Shown one piece after another: positions 57,462-64,000 of a DNA stretch of 64,000 nt. Location of the stretch: contig QRFJ01000305.1 in assembly GCA_006176705.1 (NCBI GenBank), positions 1-64,000 of the forward strand, read 5' to 3'. Below the pieces are notes generated by a model. The model searched no databases. It saw only the letters and a list, made by a program, of their open reading frames with translations, and was not told the DNA's origin. The position numbers were made by a program, and so were the translations under genes. How positions within the stretch are numbered: position 1 is the first letter of the stretch; every line of letters begins with the position of its first letter. The stretch is from Cocos nucifera. Taxonomy: Eukaryota; Streptophyta; Magnoliopsida; Arecales; Arecaceae.

Positions 57462-58425
57462 TTAATTAATCAGTTGGTGTTTAAGATAAGTGTGGCAGAC
57501 AACACTAGTAGTTTTTAATTTGGAGCTACTCGCACTAATTCGATCTTTGATGAGTTAATTGCATATCTTTTCTACTGATCTCACTTATCTGGCCAACATA
57601 GTTGATTAAGATTTGATTAGATCATTTAATAATTTGAGCTAACCCATGTCACTAGGAATTAGTTTGATTGATTTCAATCAGTAAGATTGAATTAGGTGCC
57701 CATGGACCTAAATTGATTCTACTCCAAATCCCCTAACTTGGTGAAGTCAGTGGTAGAATTTGACTTGGTGAAGTCGATGGAAGAAATTTGGTCCTTATCT
57801 ATTCTATCCTCAAATCACAAGTAACCTGAATCCTCTAAATTATTATATCCTTAAAAATGACTAAGTTATGGGGATAACTAAGTCATAGCCTCCTATTAAG
57901 GTGAATAGTAATGAATCCAATTTATTGGGTGGACATTGGAGGTGCCTTACACCTAGTGTTTATCTGGATATTGAAATTATTCTCCATCATATGATGATTA
58001 GGTTGCACTTTCTTAATGATGATCAGGTTGGCCAAAGCTTTCCTCGGGCTTAGTCATCATTGGTTTGATGCACCGAACTCAATCATGTTAATGGTTGGAT
58101 CTAACCAAACCTTTTCAGTGGAGGCCATAGCCTACTGAATTGGCTTCTGAGGCAAAATCTAAATACTGAAAATTATTTTAAAAAATAATTAGTTATAAAC
58201 CTACCTATAGATACACATGGGTTGACCAGAGCTTTCCTCGGGTCTATCTATAGTCTATGTAGATTCCAGTACCCACTAAAGAGTTAGTATAATTTCTTGA
58301 ATTAAAGATAGAGACTACCAATTCATTAAAAATAGTGGAAGGATCTTTAGACTAAAGTCCAAATCTTTAAGGTTAAATAATTCAAGTACTAATAAGATTT
58401 CATTTTTTTTTTTTAGATAAATAGA
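57462..58425 (+). other. Element X leader, second part
   Basis: Continues the leader after SIRE-Z. Includes the second conserved block (57475-57595, TGTGGCAGAC ... CTCACTTATCTGGCCA). Ends CATTTTTTTTTTTTAG (58401-58416) ten bases before the gag ATG. Confidence 0.7.
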
Positions 58426-59282
58426 ATGGCTAGTGTAAGTCTACTCAATTCACTATTTGATAGTGACAAGCATTTAGGACCTAAATACGAGAGGTCTAAT
58501 GTCGACCCTAGTTTGGAATACCCAAAGAAGAATGGTCCTTTTGACCTGAATAGGCTAAACAAAAGAAATCAGCAAGTGGTTGCTGGTCAAGGCTATTATA
58601 TAATAACACCTTGCAATTTCTTCATTTGTAATACGTCAACCTAGGTATTAGATACCGACAGTCTAATTTACATTTGCAATTCCTTGCATGGACTTCAAAT
58701 TCGCAGAAAGTTTGAGAATAGTGATAGATTCTTTAATGTTGGGGATGGAAGTAAAGTTTCAATCCTGGCATTAAAAATTCTTGAGCTTGTTTTTAAAAAT
58801 AATAATATTATTTTAAGTGACTGTCACTATTGTCCATCTTTTATGATGAACATAATATCTATTGGACTTTTGGTGCAAGATAGTTATAATTCATTAATAA
58901 AAAAAATTATTATGATATCATTATGAATGATGTTATAGTAATACATGAATAATTAAAAAATAGCATTTATATTTTATCACAACCTATTAATATAATATAC
59001 ACATCAAATAAATGCTCGAAACTAGATAATGTCACCGATGCCTATCTTTGGCACTGTAAGCTCGATCATATAAATAAGAATAGAATTAACAAGTTAGTCA
59101 AGGAGCATATCCTTGACATCGATGATTGTGAATCATTGAATACATATGAGTCCTGCCTTCTTGGTAAGATGACGAAATCATCTTTTACTGAAAAAGAGGA
59201 ATGGGCCACTGAGCTTCTAGATCAAGTACATACTGATGTACATGGACCTATGAACATATGTGCTAGAGATGGGTATTATTAT
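58426..59282 (+). pseudogene. Element X shortened gag with protease and start of integrase
   Basis: ATG at 58426: MASVSLLNSLFDSDKHLGP is the gag start. It then jumps to about NGPFDLNRLNKRNQQVVAGQ, which normally follows the zinc knuckle, so some 250 codons including the knuckle are deleted. Next VLDTDSLIYICNS (after a stop) is the protease with DTG changed to DTD. Then RFFNVGDGSKVSILALKILE, NNIILSDCHYCPSFMMNIIS, and the pre-integrase zinc domain (YLWHCKLDHINKNRINKLVK, TYESCLLGKMTKSS) in other frames, ending at DQVHTDVHGPMNICARDGYY, where Cop1-c is inserted. Confidence 0.78.
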
Positions 59283-61563
59283 AGTTAGATATGTGTGCCC
59301 TAGAAGCTAGATTGGCTGACACTTGTAATACACTTCTAAGAATAAAATTATAATTTTAACTATAAATAATAAAATGGATTATTTTTTATCATAGTGTGTA
59401 TTTGAAAGTGTCTGTGATACATCCCTTGAGTTAATGGTAATGATAGTTCATATTTTCAAGAGTTGAAAATTTAAGACATGAATTTTCATTATTAACTCAT
59501 AAAATGCTTCCGCCCGTAGGATCATCATAAGGATGGTGATTAATCTGGAAGGTTGGCATAGGATTGCTTCTTTTGGATAGATGAGTCTTGAGCCTATGGT
59601 GTAGAGACATCTGAGTGAGAGTAAAGGTACTCATTATTGAATAAGGGCACTAAGCGTGACCACCTCGAGCAGTCATGAGGAAGTCTACCTTCTCGTCGAT
59701 GACTGGCTCGAAGCTGCAGTAGTTTATCTAGTTCTTTGACCTAAGGTGCATCGATAATTCACCTTGAGGGTGTTGTAGTTTGACTACACCATAACTCGGT
59801 CTCCTAGCCATTCGGAATCCTGAGGTGTATGTTGGCTACAGCATGTTCATTGTATTGGATTGCACCAATAGGAGATCTATCTAACTCGATAGATGAGGAG
59901 TAGCCCTATGATGATCATGAGAATCAAGTTTATAAGCCCATAGCCATGGTAGAGTGAAATAATAGAAAGAGTTTCTATTAGGGTTTTCACATTGGACTTG
60001 AATCGAATGATTAATTCATATGATGGAAATTAGGATTTGACGAGATCACCTTAACCCTAATCCAATCGGGGCTCAAGATAGAAGAACTTAATCATACAGG
60101 TAACTGCATCGAGAGGTTCACTTTCAATTCTGATGGGTTGTCACCATATGCTGCTAGGTGTCACTGATGGATTTTGGGAGCAATTAGAATGATTTGGATG
60201 ATCGATCATACTAGTTGTCTAGATCAAAAAAGTTCTGATCCATCAGAAGATATTTTGATAATGTCGATGATAGAGATCATGACATATCCCATTACCATAC
60301 GGAACTGAACTTAACTGGATCACATAAACAAAGATTTGGATTTGGATATTATTAATTGGATTAACCCAGTTTAATTGATTTGGATAAGATTCAATTAGGT
60401 TCAAGAAAATCATGCTAGCACACAATTGAGCCTAATGTTCTTCTTTAACAATCATTAAAGCTTATTTCGACTGAGCCAAATATGTTTGGGCTCACTCAGG
60501 AATCTTTACTTAGTTTGACTAGAGCTTGTCCAGATCAAAAAAGGATTGTCTTAATTTATGAGATAAATTTGAGATAACACCTGCCATTTTTGGTCACCTG
60601 CTAAATCTTGTCTTCAGACATTGGTCAAATGTTGACCTTGGATACTTAGACATCTACCCATGTATCATGCACCCATAGGAGAGAACTTGGAGACTTGTCC
60701 TCCTACTAAAAAGTAGATAGGAAGGGGGCACATGCCTAGGGAGGCATGCACCCCATGAGGATAAAAGATGGAGTCCCATACAGATGGGACTCTAGTTGTT
60801 TCAGGGGATTAAATTGTGTGGCACCAAGAAGACTTGTTTGACCCAATCTTGGCACCACCTAAGGAGAGTTTTAAGGGTCTCTAATCTGATTGGATCAGAT
60901 GATATCATCCCACCAATCAGATTTAGATCTGATTGCACAAAAGACCATGATTGGTCGGGATGATGTGGCACTGCATGGCGCAGCAGGATCTATATAAACC
61001 CTATTTGTGCCTAGAATTCAATTCTTTTGCCTTTAGCCCATGCCACATAGCCCCTCTCCCTCCTTCTCTATACCACCCTCTGGTCCTCTCTCTCCTCTCC
61101 ATGCCCAAGGGACTTTGGGCATGAAGAAGGTGCGATCCAAGCAAGTGAAAGGCGCCAGAAAAGGAAGAAGGCAACACTACTTCAAGAGACAACGGTTGTT
61201 CTTCAAAAGCCATTTTAAAGACCTTCAAGGTTAGATCTAGATTTAATTTTTAGAGAATTGATTAAGAAAGAAAAGATCTTCAGATCCTAGCTGAGTAGAT
61301 ACCGATAGAGATCAGGCACTTACATGGCTACATCCAGAACCTCAAGCAAACATTGAGATCATCATAGGATAATTGGATTACCCAAAATAAAGGTATAATT
61401 AAATTAGATTTAATTTTTATTTTTATTTTATTATCAAATTAATAAGATTAGATCTAAGAAGTCTTAGATCTAATTAAGATCTTAGAAAATTTTTTTTGAA
61501 ATATCTCTTCTGATCCAATTAGGTCTGAACGAATCTAACCTGGAAAATAGATTTTTTCCTTCA
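59283..61563 (+). repeat. 5' LTR of Cop1-c
   Basis: 2281 bp against 2287 in Cop1-b. TATA CTATATAAAC (60990-60999). U5 motif 61295-61329. The minus-strand frame at 61001-61228 is a shadow of the small ORF. Confidence 0.88.
61040..61234 (+). CDS. Small conserved ORF, Cop1-c copy
   Basis: 64 codons from the first ATG after the TATA box: MPHSPSPSFSIPPSGPLSPL, then KGARKGRRQHYFKRQ. It keeps the Ser/Pro-rich then basic layout and similar length to 29621-29815, although the two LTRs differ at many positions. Unproven as a protein. Confidence 0.4.
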   Translation: MPHSPSPSFSIPPSGPLSPLHAQGTLGMKKVRSKQVKGARKGRRQHYFKRQRLFFKSHFKDLQG

Positions 61564-61565
61564 AC

Positions 61566-61579
61566 TGGTATCAGAGCTA
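61566..61579 (+). other. Primer-binding site of Cop1-c
   Basis: TGGTATCAGAGCTA, initiator tRNA-Met type. Confidence 0.9.
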
Positions 61580-63597
61580 GGTTCCATAATTCATTAGATA
61601 TTTTAATTTATTATTGATCTAATAATTAGATAATTTTAGATATCACATTAGATGTGATTAGATCTAAAATTAAAAAATTAAAAATTAAATAATCTAAATG
61701 TAAGATGTATGAGATGCATGACTAGGCTAGGAATAGAATTATTCTATGTGTAGTCCAGCATGATCATAATTTTAATTTAATTAATTATAATTTTTAGATC
61801 TATTTATTTCCTATTTTTTAATATTATAAATATTATAATTAGATCTATAAAATAGAAAATAAATTTATTTAATTTGTTCATATGAGATATGATAGATACA
61901 TATTTAGACTAGTTGTAGAATAGTTCTATAAAATTATCTAGAATAAATTTTAATTTCATATGATCAAATTTAAATATTATTTTTTAGATATTTATGAGGT
62001 AATTTAGATCTAAAAACATGCATGATATGATATATGAGATGTATGCAAAATATATTTTTAGTTAGATTAATTTTTATATATGTGACATATGATGTAGATC
62101 TAACTAGTTTTGTAGATTTATCATGTTTTTGATTAAGACGTTCCCCTTGGCCGTCCAGTCATAAGAATAATTTAGGGATTAAAGGCCCTCTCCTTTCATT
62201 CGATGGGGTGTTCTTATGGTGTGTAGAGATGCCGCGCGTTCGACCTTAATAAAAAATTAAAAACTTATTTTCTGCAAAATTCTAGATCCTAAAATCCTAG
62301 GATTTTATATACTTATTTTATTTATGAACCCTAAACTTAATTTAGAATTAAGATTATGAAATATATTAGATCTAAAATTAAAAATTTTTAGATCTAAGAC
62401 ATACTCATAAAATTGGGTTCGGGCTTGGGTAGCTCAATTAGGTCTAGCGGTTGATCAAACCGAATCAAGAGTTGGTTAGGTGGGATCAAGAGTACTTAAA
62501 CTAACTAACCTAATAGGATTAAATCTGGGTCAAGATCGAGTCACATGAGTGATCGATCAAGTTAAGACTTAATTAGGCTTAGTAGTTATAGTCTAGATTG
62601 TAGGCTAACCCAATTGGTTTTGGCTCAACATTTTGGTATCTAAGATAAGTTTGGCAGATACGACCGATTGATTTTTAATTGGAAGCTACTCAACTCGAAT
62701 GTATTCTTATCGAGTTAATGGAATATCCCTTTCATCGGTCTCACTTACCTGGCCATATTTGTCGGCCCAGTTCTGATCTAGGATGGCTAACAATACGAGC
62801 TAACCCATGCCACTAGGTTAGTCATAATGGTTGAGACTTCACAAGTTCAGGGACTTAAGAGCAGAACAAAAGATGGGGAAACTCAACTGTCTCTCCAAAA
62901 GAGATGTAGCAATGTTGAAGAGAAAATTATCTACCTTGCAAACATATCTCGGTGGGATCAAATATATGATGGGGTTGCCTGATATTGTGATCATCGTTGA
63001 TCAATGTCAAGTCAAGTTTAAAAAACCTATATCAAATCTCTCTGAGAAAAGATTAAGTCTAAGGTCTTCCATCATTATAGATGTGTAGACCCTTCCTGGG
63101 ATTGATTGTTCTCGACTGATCATAGTGGTTCAGTTGCAATGGAAAGATGCAACCATGTCTATTAGGTATTGGATGCTATGGGCTGGAGGATGGATTGGGC
63201 TCAATATTTTGGATACGGTGAGAGATGCAATTAGAAATCCAATCTGTGCAAATGGTGGGTCTGAATTAACTAAGGAGTGGATCAATATTTTGGGCATGGT
63301 GAGATTCATGAATTAAAGATCAAGTCTGGGTACACCATGATTAGAGAATCATTAGATAAGAGTTGTTCACTCATTGGCTAATCCATCATCAATAACTATT
63401 AGGTGAGGTGATGAGTCCGTTGGTAGGACTGCACCACCCACTAGAAATCAGTAATCATGAAGATTTTTGCATCTCTATAAATGGAGTGTAGGGATTCGAG
63501 AAAATAGTGGGAGCTAATTTGTTTAAAAATCAAACTCCTAAATAAATTAGTCAAGTCATAATTCCAAAATCTAACTAAAAATTTTGACTCTTTATAG
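61580..63597 (+). other. 5' leader of Cop1-c (non-coding)
   Basis: Homologous to 30164-32030. The stem module is at about 62129-62252 with damaged arms (GATTAAG / CTTAAT) and the second block at 62638-62755. Frames at 62831-63088 and 63125-63316 are not open in Cop1-b and are rejected. Ends CTCTTTATAGG (63588-63598). Confidence 0.72.
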
Positions 63598-64000
63598 GAA
63601 AAAAAAAATATCTACGTCCAACCCACTAGCCCATATTCTGGACATCCATAGATTGACCAGATCCCATTATAAAGATTAGCTCAGGAACTTCAAAATTATT
63701 TTGGATTTTGAGAAGTTGACTCATGTATTAGATCAGAATCTCCCCACCTTATCAACTCGTCCATCCACTGAACAGAGATCGTCTCTTGACAAATGGATGG
63801 ATGAAGATAATTAGGCCAGATACTATATATTAGGCTTAATGTCTGATGAGCTTCAGCACCAACATGAAGATATCAAGACTGCCCAATAAATGTTGGCTCA
63901 CCTATAAGAGTTATTTGGTGAATGGAGTCGCGTAGCCAAATATCAGGTCACTAAACGACTGTTTAAGGCTAAAATGCATGATGGACAGTCAGTCCAAGAT
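63598..64000 (+). pseudogene. Cop1-c gag, first 400 bp
   Basis: Same order as Cop1-b gag: a segment around PILDIHRLTR (frame-shifted), FKIILDFEKLTHVLDQ, SLDKWMDED, a stop, ARYYILGLMSDELQHQHEDI and RLFKAKMHDGQSVQD. The start codon is ATA in AAATATCTACGTCC where ATG is expected. Cut by the window end. Confidence 0.82.

Larger units (their letters stand above)
40646..59282 (+). mobile_element. Element X: Cop2 copy with three nested insertions
   Basis: 5' LTR 40646-46986 (split by Cop3-b), primer site 46988-47000, leader 47001-47811 and 57462-58425 (split by SIRE-Z), shortened gag and protease/pre-integrase 58426-59282 (split by Cop1-c). The remaining pol and the 3' LTR lie beyond the window. 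The flanks of each inner element read continuously when the insert is removed, for example GAACCTAATTAATCAGTTGG across SIRE-Z. Confidence 0.82.
59283..64000 (+). mobile_element. Cop1 copy c: 5' part, running off the right edge
   Basis: 5' LTR 59283-61563, primer site 61566-61579, leader to about 63597 and the start of gag. Inserted after the DGYY codons of element X integrase. The LTR's terminal TG has become AG. Colinear with Cop1-b throughout. Confidence 0.88.

Noticed and set aside
62831..63316. Two ORFs in the Cop1-c leader
   Set aside because: The homologous leader of Cop1-b is not open in these frames, so there is no sign of selection.

Overview
The window looks like gene-free, AT-rich heterochromatin from a flowering plant. 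I found no host gene, tRNA or rRNA gene. Almost every base can be placed in nested LTR retrotransposons: Ty1/copia families primed by initiator tRNA-Met (TGGTATCAGAGC-type sites) and one Ty3/gypsy element of the Tat lineage. A SIRE-lineage copia and a Tat element together indicate an angiosperm. My guess is a monocot, possibly a palm, but this rests on general resemblance only.

Working names. Cop1: LTR of about 2.28 kb starting TGTTAGATATG. Cop2: LTR starting near TGTTGGAAAATG. Cop3: 617-bp LTR starting TGTGAGCTC. Cop4: LTR starting TGTGAGAGGATT. SIRE-Z and Tat-G are single elements.

Left part (1-24228). 1-3805 is the 5' end of a minus-strand Cop1 copy (LTR, primer site, leader). It is inserted just before the polypurine tract of a Cop3 3' LTR (3819-4434). 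4743-6904 is a plus-strand Cop2 LTR. 6905-21771 is minus-strand Tat-G: gag, protease, reverse transcriptase, two RNase H domains and integrase read right to left. A long antisense coiled-coil gene lies on the plus strand between pol and the 3' LTR and is interrupted by a defective Cop4 element (7960-11254). A tandem array of about 200-bp units separates pol from the antisense gene. 21772-24228 is the 5' end of a minus-strand Cop2 copy.

Right part (24229-64000). An old plus-strand Cop2 element (A) starts with a partial LTR at 24229. Its gag zinc knuckle is split by a complete Cop1 element (27861-38284), and removing that element with one 5-bp target duplication restores the frame. At 38373 element A is broken by a minus-strand LTR (E), which is broken at 39794 by a Cop2 LTR (F), which is broken at 40646 by another Cop2 element (X). 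X carries three insertions of its own: minus-strand Cop3 in its LTR (42162-45861), SIRE-Z in its leader (47812-57461), and Cop1 in its integrase region (59283 to the window end). Elements A, E, F and X all run off the right edge.

Nearly all coding regions carry stops, frameshifts or lost catalytic residues, so they are listed as pseudogenes. The most interesting signals are non-coding or small: a structured leader module shared by Cop1 and Cop2, a small ORF kept open at the start of the Cop1 transcript, a U5 motif at fixed distance from the LTR end, hypervariable palindromic arrays in several LTRs, and a scrambled patch in the Tat-G LTR copied from its neighbour.
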